In this document: positions 1 through 7,649 of the stretch, in pieces
Layout of the letters: every line of letters starts with the position of its first letter
Numbering within the stretch: position 1 is the first letter of the stretch
Assembly: GCA_025451235.1 (NCBI GenBank)
Contig: JANWKT010000008.1
Location: 1 to 64,000, forward strand
DNA length: 64,000 nucleotides
Source: Flavobacteriales bacterium
GTDB lineage: Bacteria > Bacteroidota > Bacteroidia > CAIKAF01
Direction of reading: 5' to 3'
Translations under genes and position numbers: made by a program
The notes under the pieces: model-generated
What the model was told of the DNA's origin: nothing
The model's input: the letters and a program-made list of their open reading frames with translations, nothing else
Database searches by the model: none

Positions 1-163
1 ATAAAAACAGGGTTGAGATTCCTAATTTGCAATATCGTATTAAATACGTATCTCTCAGTTAGTCCGATTACAACCCTGCCTTGTTATCAAATAAATTTTG
101 TTTAGTACAAAGATAGGAGCAGTTAGCCACTTTGCATCCTGATCTGTATAAAATATGTTTACT

Positions 164-661
164 TTAAATATGGCACAGGTCAATCTTATATTGAGCAGGG
201 ATTAATTCATTAAAAAGATGAGCCATAATTGCCAGATGTTTACTATAGTAACAGTGAATAAAAATCTTCTTTTTATGGTCTTTTTTTTCATACTCTATTA
301 CAATTGCCTGTCCACTTGTTGTCACAAGATGAGAATTGTCATAAAAGTCATCAAATATGTCAAGATTCATTTTAGAAAATATTTGTAATGTCGTTGATGG
401 CTTAAGAGGCTGTGATATTAAAAGAGTTTCAACCTCACCTATGCTAGAAACATTTATTATTTGAAGCTTATTTTCGGTTAGTATGTATTTTGAATCCCCT
501 TCAAATAAATGCATGGAATAATTCCGTGTGACTATAGTTAATTTGAAAGGATCTATTTCAATTTTTTCTTGGGTCTGGTTATCGGATTGCTGTGTCCAGC
601 TTGTAGCAGCAGTCCAAACGAAAACAGTCAGTAAGAGATATACCCAATTGAACTTTAACAT
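164..661 (-). CDS. Hypothetical secreted protein (165 aa)
   Basis: I do not recognise this family. The protein begins with a short basic stretch and a hydrophobic segment (about residues 5-22, ending near TSWTQ) that reads as a Sec signal peptide without a lipobox, so export is likely. The rest is a mixed alpha/beta domain rich in I, L and K with no catalytic motif that I can name. I chose ATG at 661 rather than the in-frame TTG two codons earlier. The start overlaps the stop of the 62-aa ORF upstream by 7 nt, suggesting translational coupling. It lies in an accessory-looking stretch next to an attC-like site, so it may be a cassette gene. Function unknown. Confidence 0.6.
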   Translation of the reverse strand: MLKFNWVYLLLTVFVWTAATSWTQQSDNQTQEKIEIDPFKLTIVTRNYSMHLFEGDSKYILTENKLQIINVSSIGEVETLLISQPLKPSTTLQIFSKMNLDIFDDFYDNSHLVTTSGQAIVIEYEKKDHKKKIFIHCYYSKHLAIMAHLFNELIPAQYKIDLCHI

Positions 662-843
662 TCCCAATATCCTAGTTTTATTTTACAATGTCTACATTCG
701 AAAACCTGATACAAAGCATCCGACAGTTCACATGGTCGTTTGCCGTATTCAAGCCCATTTAGACTTGGAATGGGTGCATCCCAAAATCCCAATTTTAGAT
801 TTTGATCTGTAAGACGTTCTTTAACAATTCCTTGATCAATCAT
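655..843 (-). CDS. Small hypothetical protein with C-terminal CxxC (62 aa)
   Basis: Short reading frame whose product ends in a cysteine-containing tail (ECRHC, then a final Cys), a pattern that could bind metal. I know no matching family. Its stop overlaps the start of the following 165-aa gene by 7 nt, and its ATG lies only 12 nt from the end of the attC-like element, which is the spacing seen for first genes in integron cassettes. It has no signal peptide. Length and composition alone are weak proof of coding, so it is called mainly on context. Confidence 0.4.
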   Translation of the reverse strand: MIDQGIVKERLTDQNLKLGFWDAPIPSLNGLEYGKRPCELSDALYQVFECRHCKIKLGYWEC

Positions 844-855
844 TTTTTTGCATTG

Positions 856-1024
856 GCGCTAACGTAACCGCAATTGGCCACGTGCCTTGTTTAAAGGTAA
901 TAAACTTTAATCATTTCTCCAATGATAGCAGGCCGTAAATTTTTACAATACGGCCAAGCGGTTTATGTTCTAAAATCTTCAAATTTTACGGAATGCAAGG
1001 CATGTGGGCCATTGGGAGTTAGGT
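856..1024 (-). other. attC-like imperfect inverted repeat (possible integron cassette site)
   Basis: Read on the minus strand, the element opens with ACCTAAC (1024-1018), which fits the integron R'' consensus RYYYAAC, and closes with GTTAGCG (863-857), a partial match to GTTRRRY. Between them the outer arms pair imperfectly over about 27 bases (863-889 with 996-1022, including GCCTTG/CAAGGC), and an inner hairpin GGCCGTA/TACGGCC lies at 931-937/949-955. It starts 30 nt after the stop of the 432-aa gene and ends 12 nt before the next ATG, as in a gene cassette. At 169 bp it is longer than most attC sites, and no integrase is in the window. Confidence 0.4.
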
Positions 1025-1054
1025 GTAGTTTTTTTAACCAATCCAGAATCATTA

Positions 1055-2353
1055 TTATTGAATCATCAGCTTAACTCTTCCAAGAATTCTGTTGTGGTTT
1101 CTGAGTTCGCAAAAGTACAATCCAGGATGATAAGATTTTGCATCAATGAGAACTTGTCCATTTGATATGTCAGCGATAGTCTTAACCTCTTGTCCAATTG
1201 AATTGTAAATTATTAAAACATAATTGTCATTTGAATTGTAATCAAATTCAAATATGGCAAAATCAGTCGTTGGATTTGGATAGATTATAACATCGTATTC
1301 ATTTGAATTTTCAGGAATTCCAATGGATGTTGCTTGACCTCCACCATTTTCGGTTCTAAACACAGTTCCATAATCACCAACTGCAAAACATAATGAGTCA
1401 TTTATACATTCTACTGAGAATAAATAGAAGTAATCGTGTATAAATGTTCCCATAGCTGGTTGTCTACCCCAACTGATTCCTCCATCGGTAGTCTTTAAAA
1501 ATCTTTGGGAGGTGTCAGGTCCAGAACTAACAAGATACCCGGTAAATTCATCAACCATTTTAATGTCCCAAAATGAACTTACATATTCATTGAATGTTGT
1601 ATTCCATGTTAAACCTTCGTTTATGGACTGGGAAAGAATGCCGCAATTAAAGGAGAAACTGCAGCCTGCTCCCATTCCCGCCATCCAAACTTTGTCATTA
1701 ATGACATTTATTGTGTAAATCATGTTGGTAACAGAGGAATTGGGATATAAATCCCAATTAGCGCCATAATCTAAAGATTTAAGAAAATAATTTCCTCCGG
1801 TAAGATAGAGCGCATTATTGCTATATGCCATTTCTCTACCACCAATTACACTCATCCAACCTCCTAAGCTGGAATCAATCATTTGTGTCCATGAAACACC
1901 TCCATCAAATGTTCTATAGAAACCAGCATAATTGTCCTGATATGAATAAAATCCTGTGTCTGGATTGATAAAAAAAATGTCTCCCATATTTCCAAATGGT
2001 ATTGAATCATAAACAAGATTCCAATTCCATCCACCATCAGTTGTTTTATAAATGCCGGATGGGTCTACCGCTGCATATCCAATTAAATTTGTCGGGAAAG
2101 TAATATCATAACAGGTGTGACCAGCCAAAAGTGTCGTATCAAAGGAGTTGGCTAAATCCAAGGATCTCAAGATAACAGCTTGTAATCCTCTCATACCACC
2201 AACGAATACGATAGAGTCGTCAGTAACTTCAACTTCCCAATATCGGCAATAGAAGGTATCTTGAGTTTCAACTAAATTCCATTGTGCTTTCGCAATTGAA
2301 GGGAATGATAGAAGCCCTATCAACATGAATTTTATGATAATAATTTTTTTCAT
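1055..2353 (-). CDS. Secreted YCF48-like beta-propeller protein with T9SS sorting domain (432 aa)
   Basis: A signal peptide (about residues 1-23, ending SIAKAQ) is followed by repeated blades with motifs such as SLDLANSFDT, KTTDGGWNW, TFDGGVSW, SLDYGANW and KTTDGGISWG. This is the signature of the YCF48/BNR-type propeller (photosynthesis-system-II-assembly-like repeats) common in Bacteroidota exoproteins. The last ~80 residues form a T9SS type A domain: YPNPTTDFAIFEF, then a GLYFCEL motif and a short terminal strand. The protein is therefore exported by Sec, moved across the outer membrane by T9SS, and cell-attached or released. Ligand and role are unknown. The gene stands alone between an attC-like element and a strong hairpin, which suggests an accessory gene. 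Confidence 0.85.
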   Translation of the reverse strand: MKKIIIIKFMLIGLLSFPSIAKAQWNLVETQDTFYCRYWEVEVTDDSIVFVGGMRGLQAVILRSLDLANSFDTTLLAGHTCYDITFPTNLIGYAAVDPSGIYKTTDGGWNWNLVYDSIPFGNMGDIFFINPDTGFYSYQDNYAGFYRTFDGGVSWTQMIDSSLGGWMSVIGGREMAYSNNALYLTGGNYFLKSLDYGANWDLYPNSSVTNMIYTINVINDKVWMAGMGAGCSFSFNCGILSQSINEGLTWNTTFNEYVSSFWDIKMVDEFTGYLVSSGPDTSQRFLKTTDGGISWGRQPAMGTFIHDYFYLFSVECINDSLCFAVGDYGTVFRTENGGGQATSIGIPENSNEYDVIIYPNPTTDFAIFEFDYNSNDNYVLIIYNSIGQEVKTIADISNGQVLIDAKSYHPGLYFCELRNHNRILGRVKLMIQ

Positions 2354-2384
2354 AAATTACCCCTAACTACTATTTACCAATACT

Positions 2385-2429
2385 AAAGGTACGTTAATCC
2401 CTGGAATTTGCCGGGATTAACCTACCTTT
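2385..2429. repeat. Strong hairpin upstream of the propeller gene
   Basis: Arms 2385-2401 and 2413-2429 are complementary over 17 bases with one mismatch (C2392 opposite C2422), enclosing an 11-nt loop. There is no long T tract on either side, so it is not a typical intrinsic terminator. It lies 32 nt upstream of the minus-strand start at 2353, where it could act as an operator, attenuator or recombination fold. The rest of the 309-bp gap to accA holds only the heptamer array at 2592-2626 and otherwise nothing I can name. Confidence 0.6.
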
Positions 2430-2591
2430 TCTGTTCAAAACCTGTTGACAAAACAAAAAATCATTTATGAACAGCTTGCCAGAAATTTTGGCAAGGGATA
2501 AGGCGAGGAAAGAAGAATATGAAAGATCGGTATTTCCAATGTAGAATGATCCGTATTTCATTCAAAATATACATTTAAATAACTGATTAAC

Positions 2592-2626
2592 AGTCTAATG
2601 TCTAAAGTTGAGCGTCTAAAGTCGAA
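2592..2626. repeat. Heptamer-period array H1 (five NGTCTAA-like units)
   Basis: Five consecutive 7-nt units are visible: AGTCTAA, TGTCTAA, AGTTGAG, CGTCTAA and AGTCGAA. The consensus is NGTCTAA. The array ends 36 nt before the accA start codon. Unlike the other heptamer sites here, I see no inverted partner. Confidence 0.7.
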
Positions 2627-2662
2627 AAATACTACCTTTACCCTCCCAAAACGCTATAAGAT

Positions 2663-3619
2663 ATGGTATATCTTGATTTTGAATCTGATATTGAACAACT
2701 GGAGACGGAGCTGCAAAAGCTGAGAGAAGTAGGTGAGAAAACCGGAATTGATACCAACGCAGCCATTGTTGATCTCGAAAAACAATTGCTCGAAAAGAAA
2801 AAAGAAATTTACAGCCACTTATCTGCCTGGCAAAAAGTGCAGGTAAGTCGCCATCCCGAGCGTCCCTATACCATCGCTTATATGGATTATGTTACCGGTA
2901 ACAACTGGATAGAACTCCATGGTGATCGCAACGTAGCGGATGATAAAGCCATGGTAGGCGGACTCGGACAAATTGAAGGCCATAGCGTCATGATGATCGG
3001 CCAGCAAAAAGGGATCAATACAAAAATGCGCCAGATCCGTCGTTTCGGAATGGCCAATCCCGAAGGTTATAGAAAAGCTTTGCGCCTGATGCGAATGGCT
3101 GAAAAATTTAATATTCCTATCATTACTTTTATCGATACTCCCGGCGCTTACCCTGGATTGGAAGCAGAAGAAAGAGGACAAGGAGAGGCCATTGCCCGCA
3201 ATTTATTTGAAATGTTCCGAATTAAAGTCCCTATTATTTGTATCATCATTGGCGAAGGGGCCAGTGGAGGTGCTTTAGGGATCGGGATAGGTGATAAAGT
3301 ATTGATGCTGGAAAATACCTGGTACTCGGTGATCTCACCTGAATCATGTTCTTCTATTTTATGGAGAAGCTGGGACCATAAAGAAAAAGCTGCAGAAGCC
3401 TTGAAACTCACGGCGGATGATATGCTGAAGAATAAACTCATCGATGGGATCATTAAAGAACCATTGGGAGGAGCACATAGGGATATGAACCAGGCATTTG
3501 AATTTGTGAAAAAAGAAATTTTGAAACATTTACCTGCCCTGAAAAAAGAAAAGAAAGATAAACTCATCCAGAAACGAATTGAAAAATTTGCACAGATGGG
3601 GGTGTATACCGAGAAATAG
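2663..3619 (+). CDS. accA: Acetyl-CoA carboxylase carboxyltransferase subunit alpha
   Basis: AccA pairs with AccD to form the carboxyltransferase half of acetyl-CoA carboxylase, which moves the carboxyl group from carboxybiotin to acetyl-CoA to give malonyl-CoA for fatty acid synthesis in the cytoplasm. The 318-aa length is normal for the family. A charged N-terminal helix (about 1-60) precedes the crotonase-like core. Diagnostic stretches include the HGDRNVADD segment (86-94), the [10 protein letters not shown] motif (156-165) and [10 protein letters not shown] (197-206), which forms part of the acyl-CoA site. The start ATG at 2663 gives the usual N-terminus. It is monocistronic in appearance: a heptamer array lies on each side, and accD and the biotin subunit are not in this window. 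Confidence 0.97.
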   Translation: MVYLDFESDIEQLETELQKLREVGEKTGIDTNAAIVDLEKQLLEKKKEIYSHLSAWQKVQVSRHPERPYTIAYMDYVTGNNWIELHGDRNVADDKAMVGGLGQIEGHSVMMIGQQKGINTKMRQIRRFGMANPEGYRKALRLMRMAEKFNIPIITFIDTPGAYPGLEAEERGQGEAIARNLFEMFRIKVPIICIIIGEGASGGALGIGIGDKVLMLENTWYSVISPESCSSILWRSWDHKEKAAEALKLTADDMLKNKLIDGIIKEPLGGAHRDMNQAFEFVKKEILKHLPALKKEKKDKLIQKRIEKFAQMGVYTEK

Positions 3620-3715
3620 TATTAAGTATTAAGATGTGAGTAGCAAGACTTCTACCGATATATCAATACTCATATCTTTATACTTAATACTCATATCTTA
3701 ATACTTAATACTGAA
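3618..3715. repeat. Heptamer-period inverted repeat H2 (AGTATTA word)
   Basis: Starting on the last two bases of the accA stop codon, units AGTATTA, AGTATTA and AGATGTG run forward (3618-3638). After a gap, seven units in the opposite sense (TACTCAT, ATCTTTA, TACTTAA, TACTCAT, ATCTTAA, TACTTAA, TACTGAA) run without a phase break from 3667 to 3715. Segments 3618-3642 and 3688-3712 are complementary at 24 of 25 positions, so the RNA could form a long hairpin just 3' of accA. It could act as a terminator-like or mRNA-protecting fold, but lacks a T tract. Confidence 0.85.
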
Positions 3716-3720
3716 ATAAC

Positions 3721-4608
3721 ATGCTCACGGTTGAACCTGGTAAAATTGCCACCGGACTTTTACATAGTCATTTATTAGCTGCTGTAGCACCTCGTCCCAT
3801 TGCTTTTGCCAGTACCATGGACAAGCATGGAAATCCGAATTTAAGCCCATTCAGTTTTTTTAATGTGTTTGGTGTGAATCCACCCATCGCCATTTTTTCT
3901 CCGGCACGCAGGGTGAAAAATAATACCATTAAGCATACCTTAGAAAATGCCATGGAAACCGGTGAAGTGGTGATCAATATTGTGAACTATGCCATGGTCC
4001 AACAAACTTCATTAGCCAGCACCGAATACCCAAAAGGAGTCAACGAATTTGAAAAATCCGGATTTACGGCTATTGAATCCATAAAAGTAAAACCATATAG
4101 AGTAAAAGAATCACCGGTACAGTTGGAATGTAAAGTGCAGGAAATTATTCATACGGGCACCGAAGGAGGTGCAGGGAATCTCATCATTTGCGAAATTTTA
4201 TTGATACATATCAGTGAAGACATCCTGGATGCCAATGGAAAAATAGACCAGAACAAAATTGATGTAGTAGGGAGATTGGGTGGCGACTGGTATGTACGTG
4301 CCAATGGGAATGCTTTGTTCGAGGTAGAAAAACCATTAACGACGTTGGGGGCAGGCGTAGATGCAATAGGGGAGGACATAAGATTGAGTGCTGTGCTTAC
4401 TGGAAATAATTTGGGTCAGTTAGGAAATATGGAACATATTCCAACCAAGGAAGAAAGTATGGTATTTCTTCAATCGGATGAATGGAAAAAACTCGTGGAT
4501 CAGTATGATTTAAATGTTCCCTCCACCGATGGTAATCATGAAATGGCCAAATTTTTATTGGACAGAGGTCATGTGAGGGAAGCATGGTTTTGGTTAATGG
4601 GGAGATAG
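3721..4608 (+). CDS. Flavin reductase family protein (DIM6/NTAB-like, 295 aa)
   Basis: FMN-binding split-barrel protein related to flavin reductases that supply reduced flavin to monooxygenases. The N-terminal third carries the family pattern: VAPRPIAFASTMD (about 23-35) followed by NLSPFSFFNVFGVNPP (40-55), which lines the FMN pocket. The remainder (WYVRANGNALFEVEKP and a C-terminal helical extension) is also found in the long Bacteroidota subgroup of about 290-300 aa. Substrate specificity cannot be told from sequence, and no partner oxygenase sits next to it. ATG 3721 follows the H2 repeat by only 5 nt, so any Shine-Dalgarno would lie inside the repeat. Confidence 0.9.
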   Translation: MLTVEPGKIATGLLHSHLLAAVAPRPIAFASTMDKHGNPNLSPFSFFNVFGVNPPIAIFSPARRVKNNTIKHTLENAMETGEVVINIVNYAMVQQTSLASTEYPKGVNEFEKSGFTAIESIKVKPYRVKESPVQLECKVQEIIHTGTEGGAGNLIICEILLIHISEDILDANGKIDQNKIDVVGRLGGDWYVRANGNALFEVEKPLTTLGAGVDAIGEDIRLSAVLTGNNLGQLGNMEHIPTKEESMVFLQSDEWKKLVDQYDLNVPSTDGNHEMAKFLLDRGHVREAWFWLMGR

Positions 4609-4616
4609 GTTCTTTA

Positions 4617-4695
4617 TGGTTGTTGGTTGATGGTTTTTAGTTATTGGTTCTCCTGCCATTCGGGGCTAACAACCAATAACCATCAACTAACAACT
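4617..4695. repeat. Heptamer-period inverted repeat H3 (TGGTTNT word)
   Basis: Beginning 9 nt after the upstream stop codon, five units run in strict 7-nt phase: TGGTTGT, TGGTTGA, TGGTTTT, TAGTTAT, TGGTTCT (4617-4651). Four units of the opposite sense follow at 4668-4695: AACAACC, AATAACC, ATCAACT, AACAACT. The two halves are imperfect reverse complements around a short GC-richer spacer. The layout matches H2 but the word is different. Confidence 0.85.
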
Positions 4696-4728
4696 AATCT
4701 ATAATTCAACTTTAAGAATAAAATAAAT

Positions 4729-5046
4729 ATGATCATATACAACGTAACCGTTAATATCGACGCAGATGTTCATGATGAATGGCTGCAATGGATGAAAGAA
4801 GTACATATACCCGAAGTATTAGCTACTGGTTTATTTGTAGAATCACGCATGAGTCGGATGTTGATTGAAGAAGAAGAGGGGGGGATTACCTATAGTATTC
4901 AATATACATTGGAGTCGATGGAGAAGATGAAGGAGTATGAAGAAAAATATGCACCTAAGTTAAGGGAAGAACATATCAAGAAATACGATGGTAAGTTTGG
5001 TGCGTTTCGGACCATGATGGAAGTAGTGGGGGTGATAAAGGCGTAG
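4729..5046 (+). CDS. DUF4286 family protein (105 aa)
   Basis: Small cytoplasmic protein of the DUF4286 family, a ferredoxin-like alpha/beta domain found almost only in Bacteroidota. The hallmark layout is visible: an N-terminal strand MIIYNVTVNID, a helix with DEWLQWMKEVHIPEVL (about 17-32), a strand with YSIQYTLES, and a C-terminal helix followed by FRTMMEVV. No enzymatic residue set is known to me. It is separated from the flavin reductase by the H3 repeat and followed by a GC-rich hairpin, so it is probably transcribed alone or by read-through. Confidence 0.9.
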   Translation: MIIYNVTVNIDADVHDEWLQWMKEVHIPEVLATGLFVESRMSRMLIEEEEGGITYSIQYTLESMEKMKEYEEKYAPKLREEHIKKYDGKFGAFRTMMEVVGVIKA

Positions 5047-5066
5047 CATTGTATTTCTTATTAAAG

Positions 5067-5091
5067 GGATGCCGCACTTGATCCGGCATCC
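5067..5091. terminator. GC-rich hairpin after DUF4286 (possible terminator or REP-like repeat)
   Basis: Arms GGATGCCG (5067-5074) and CGGCATCC (5084-5091) pair perfectly around a 9-nt loop, 20 nt after the DUF4286 stop. There is no T tract, so termination is only a guess. The GATGCCG...CGGCATC wording resembles dispersed intergenic palindromes, and a related phrase (ATGCC...GGCAT) occurs at 5921-5967. Confidence 0.5.
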
Positions 5092-5127
5092 TCCGGTCCG
5101 ATAGTCCATAACAAATTTCTTTTTAGT

Positions 5128-5135
5128 TATTTTTG
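5128..5135 (+). promoter_or_regulatory. Putative -7 box (TATTTTTG) upstream of the DUF481 gene
   Basis: TATTTTTG fits the Bacteroidota -7 consensus TAnnTTTG and lies 17 nt before the ATG at 5153. I see no clear -33 TTG at the usual distance, so this rests on one box. Confidence 0.45.
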
Positions 5136-5152
5136 ATTTCAAATACCTCTCT

Positions 5153-5908
5153 ATGAAAGAATATTTTTTTCTCTTAGGCTTTATCGCTTGTTCGATCATG
5201 TCATATTCCCAGATCGTGAACATCGAAGGACAACGCATCCACTCCGATACCACCGGATGGGATGGTACATTGGAAGCAGGTTTTGCCGTGAACCAAAACA
5301 ATAGTTTGCTGGTAAGCGCTACCTCCAATGCCCATGTTCAATACAAAACCAAAAAAGATGTATACATGGTACTCGGTAACTGGAGATTTACCAATGGAGG
5401 TACTTCACGTTTTGTGAATGATGGAATGGCTCACTTCCGCTATAACCATAAATTCACCAAATGGTTGCGACTGGAAGCATTTACACAGGTGCAATACAAT
5501 GAGTTGCTCAACCTACGGTTACGTTATTTGGTGGGCATGGGACCCAGATTTAAATTCCTGGACAAAAAATGGATCCATATGTATACCGGAACATTGTATA
5601 TGTTCGAATACGAGAACCAGGCCATTACTGATACGATGGAATATAATAACCGGCTCAGCACCTATATCTCCTGGACCATTGATCCGAATCCGAATTTTTC
5701 TTTTGTGGCGACTACGTATTATCAACCCAAGTTGACCGACTGGTCTGATTTCAGGATCAGCGGAAATTATTCGCTAAGGTTTAAAGCTTTTAAACGGTTG
5801 AGTTTTAAAATTGAATTTAATTTCTTGTATGACTCTGCACCTCCCGGAGGTATTAAACCCTTTGTTTTTAACGGGACTACGGGGATCATATTTAATTTGA
5901 GGAAATGA
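5153..5908 (+). CDS. DUF481 family outer-membrane protein (251 aa)
   Basis: Secreted protein with a signal peptide (about 1-19, ending MSYSQ) followed by a beta-strand-rich domain of the DUF481 type. Alternating aromatic strands such as HFRYNHKFTKWLRLEAFTQVQYNE (described here in parts: HFRYNHKFTKW then LRLEAFTQVQ) and LRYLVGMGPRFKF are typical of a small outer-membrane beta barrel, and it ends in a strand with a final aromatic/basic pattern (GIIFNLRK). The role is unknown; relatives are annotated only as membrane proteins. A -7-like box sits just upstream, and the gene faces the aquaporin gene tail to tail across a dispersed repeat. Confidence 0.85.
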   Translation: MKEYFFLLGFIACSIMSYSQIVNIEGQRIHSDTTGWDGTLEAGFAVNQNNSLLVSATSNAHVQYKTKKDVYMVLGNWRFTNGGTSRFVNDGMAHFRYNHKFTKWLRLEAFTQVQYNELLNLRLRYLVGMGPRFKFLDKKWIHMYTGTLYMFEYENQAITDTMEYNNRLSTYISWTIDPNPNFSFVATTYYQPKLTDWSDFRISGNYSLRFKAFKRLSFKIEFNFLYDSAPPGGIKPFVFNGTTGIIFNLRK

Positions 5909-5916
5909 TTGACATC

Positions 5917-5970
5917 TGTCATGCCGACCCGGGATGGGGTGATACGGCTTGTGGGGAGTGGAGGCATCTC
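5917..5970. repeat. TGTCATGCCGA...GGCATCTC dispersed intergenic repeat
   Basis: The gap between the convergent DUF481 and aquaporin genes is filled by a phrase that opens TGTCATGCCGACCC and closes GGAGGCATCTC, with ATGCC (5921-5925) and GGCAT (5963-5967) able to pair. This wording resembles an intergenic repeat I recall from several Bacteroidota genomes. No second full copy is in this window. Confidence 0.5.
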
Positions 5971-5980
5971 AAATGCATTG

Positions 5981-6625
5981 CTACTTCTCCTTCATCACTC
6001 CCCAAACAATGCCTGCTCCGAACATTCCAATAAAAGGAGCGGTTAAATAGATCCATAAATGTTCCAGGTGTTTACCTGTCACAATAGCGGGTGCTAGGCT
6101 GCGGGTGGGATTTAAGGAAGTTCCGGAAATGGGTCCACCAAATAAAACCAATACCAGAATAGTTCCACCAATGGCGAGTCCGGCTAAGATACCTGTTTCT
6201 TTTGCTCCTTGTGAAGTGAAAAGGATCACGATCATTAGAATAAAACCCATGATGATCTCCAATACGAAGGATTGCATGGGAGTACCTGCAGGTTTGGTTT
6301 CGCCCAATGAAGTTTCATCGGGGAAAAGAAATTTTAAGGCCAGGCTTGCTGCAAAAGCACCAATCAACTGGCATACCAAATAAGGGATCACATCCTTGCC
6401 CTTAAATAATTTTACCATCCAAAAACTAAGGGTAACTGCTGGGTTCAAATGTGCACCTGAAGTATTCCCGAAAGTATAGATCATGGCAGAAACCACCATT
6501 CCCCAGGTAACAGCTATACCTAGCAAACCCAATACCCCGTTTGTTTGGTGGTTCACGATTACTGAACCGGTACCCGCGAATATTAAAATAAAAGTTCCAA
6601 TGGTTTCTGCAAAATATCTTCTCAT
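5981..6625 (-). CDS. MIP-family aquaporin, last gene of the ars operon (214 aa)
   Basis: Six-helix channel of the major intrinsic protein family. The first pore motif is canonical NPA (residues 61-63, in SGAHLNPAVT); the second is NPT (172-174, in SGTSLNPTRS), with the selectivity-filter Arg kept at 175. ATG 6625 was chosen because it overlaps the methyltransferase stop as ATGA; the longer in-frame start 26 codons upstream lies inside that gene. Being last in an arsR-led operon without an arsenite pump suggests a role like AqpS of Sinorhizobium meliloti, which lets arsenite made by ArsC leave down its gradient. A glycerol or water role is the alternative. The NPT variant is worth noting. Confidence 0.9.
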   Translation of the reverse strand: MRRYFAETIGTFILIFAGTGSVIVNHQTNGVLGLLGIAVTWGMVVSAMIYTFGNTSGAHLNPAVTLSFWMVKLFKGKDVIPYLVCQLIGAFAASLALKFLFPDETSLGETKPAGTPMQSFVLEIIMGFILMIVILFTSQGAKETGILAGLAIGGTILVLVLFGGPISGTSLNPTRSLAPAIVTGKHLEHLWIYLTAPFIGMFGAGIVWGVMKEK

Positions 6626-7233
6626 GGTTGGTGTTTTTCGAAAGAACAAAATATAAAATTTTGTTGGGTATTGAAAGGAGTGGTATGATTTTCTGTTTGG
6701 CAACCTAGTTGAGTGAAACTTTGAAAAATATTGGACAAAGAGTTTTCACTGTATTGGGTAATTTCCAATCCGCTACATTTTAAAGGACCGTCGGTGGAAA
6801 AAGTTCCGATCACCAGGTATTTGTTCACCGATCGGTTCACCAATTCAACATATTTCCGGATATCTTCGGGAGCGGTTAAAAAGTGAAAGGCCGCCCTGTC
6901 GTGCCAGCAATCGTATGTTTGATCGGGTTGAAACTCCAGGATGTCGGATACGATCCAGGTTACCTTGGCTGCTTTTTCACCTAATCTTTTTTTAGCTCTT
7001 TCAATGGCATTGGCAGAAATGTCGAGCACCGTGATATTTTCAAATCCTTCTTCCAATAAAAAATCTACGAGCCTGCTTTCTCCACCACCTGCATCAATAA
7101 TACTGGCAGATTTAGGTAAACCGAGTGAATGGATAAGATCCAGGGAGATCTGAGGTACTTCCTGGGTCCAGCTTACCTCGTTGGGTTGTTTGTTCTGGTA
7201 AATATTTTCCCAATGTTGTTGTTTACTATTCAT
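6622..7233 (-). CDS. Class I SAM-dependent methyltransferase in the ars operon (203 aa)
   Basis: Rossmann-fold methyltransferase with the SAM-binding motif IIDAGGGESRLVD (45-57), acidic residue at the end of strand 2 (VLDIS), and DCWHDRAAFHFL as the post-motif segment. The start HWENIYQNKQPNEVSW and the later DGPLKCSGLEITQYS are features of a family whose substrate I cannot name. Four cysteines (in DCWHD, LKCSG, LGCQT, FIFCS) could bind a soft metalloid, but spacing does not obviously match ArsM. ATGA overlaps join it to arsC upstream and aquaporin downstream, so all three are translationally coupled. An arsenic- or thiol-related methyl transfer is inference from context only. Confidence 0.85.
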   Translation of the reverse strand: MNSKQQHWENIYQNKQPNEVSWTQEVPQISLDLIHSLGLPKSASIIDAGGGESRLVDFLLEEGFENITVLDISANAIERAKKRLGEKAAKVTWIVSDILEFQPDQTYDCWHDRAAFHFLTAPEDIRKYVELVNRSVNKYLVIGTFSTDGPLKCSGLEITQYSENSLSNIFQSFTQLGCQTENHTTPFNTQQNFIFCSFEKHQP

Positions 7234-7649
7234 ATATTTTCTTTCACAAAACTATTACAATATTCCTTGATCATTTCTCTTATCCTTCTAAATTCCTGCA
7301 GGATCTCCTCTTCCGTTCCGATACATTTAGCCGGATCGGGGAAATTATGGTGGAATTTTTTGGCGGCAGAAGGAAATACAGGGCATTTTTCATTGGCGTT
7401 GTCACAAACGGTTATCACCAGGTCGAAAGGGATATGCATATATTCAACCACATGGTTAGAGGTATGGTGCGAAATATCGATCCCGTCTTCTTTCATGATG
7501 GCGATAGCCATAGGGTTTACTCCGTGGGTCTCCACACCGGCGCTATAAATATGGGCATTGTTCCTGGCAAAGTGTTCCAGATAGCCATGAGCCATCTGGC
7601 TTCGGCAGCTATTGCCTGTGCATAAAACGAGGATGTTTTTTTTTACCAT
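7230..7649 (-). CDS. arsC: Arsenate reductase, thioredoxin-dependent (LMW-PTP type)
   Basis: Reduces arsenate to arsenite using a cysteine relay recharged by thioredoxin. The P-loop CTGNSCR gives Cys10, Cys15 and Arg16, the CX5R phosphatase signature, and the flexible segment VCDNANEKCP supplies Cys82 and Cys89. These are the four positions used by the pI258-type ArsC of Staphylococcus aureus. DPAKC with a C-terminal helix completes the fold; 139 aa is a normal length. It overlaps the methyltransferase start by ATGA and abuts the DUF486 gene with no gap, so it is in the middle of the operon. A tyrosine phosphatase role is unlikely given Cys82/Cys89. Confidence 0.96.
   Translation of the reverse strand: MVKKNILVLCTGNSCRSQMAHGYLEHFARNNAHIYSAGVETHGVNPMAIAIMKEDGIDISHHTSNHVVEYMHIPFDLVITVCDNANEKCPVFPSAAKKFHHNFPDPAKCIGTEEEILQEFRRIREMIKEYCNSFVKENI

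Noticed and set aside
1-163. A second attC-like site at the left edge
   Set aside because: CAGGGTTG (8-15) and CAACCCTG (71-78) pair, but no RYYYAAC/GTTRRRY boxes flank them.
528-812. 94-codon plus-strand frame across the left-end genes
   Set aside because: It lies antisense to two better supported minus-strand frames and has no recognisable protein features.
2354-2450. attC site in front of the 432-aa gene
   Set aside because: A GTTAGGG box is near the start codon, but I found no partner box or matching outer arm; only an independent hairpin is present.
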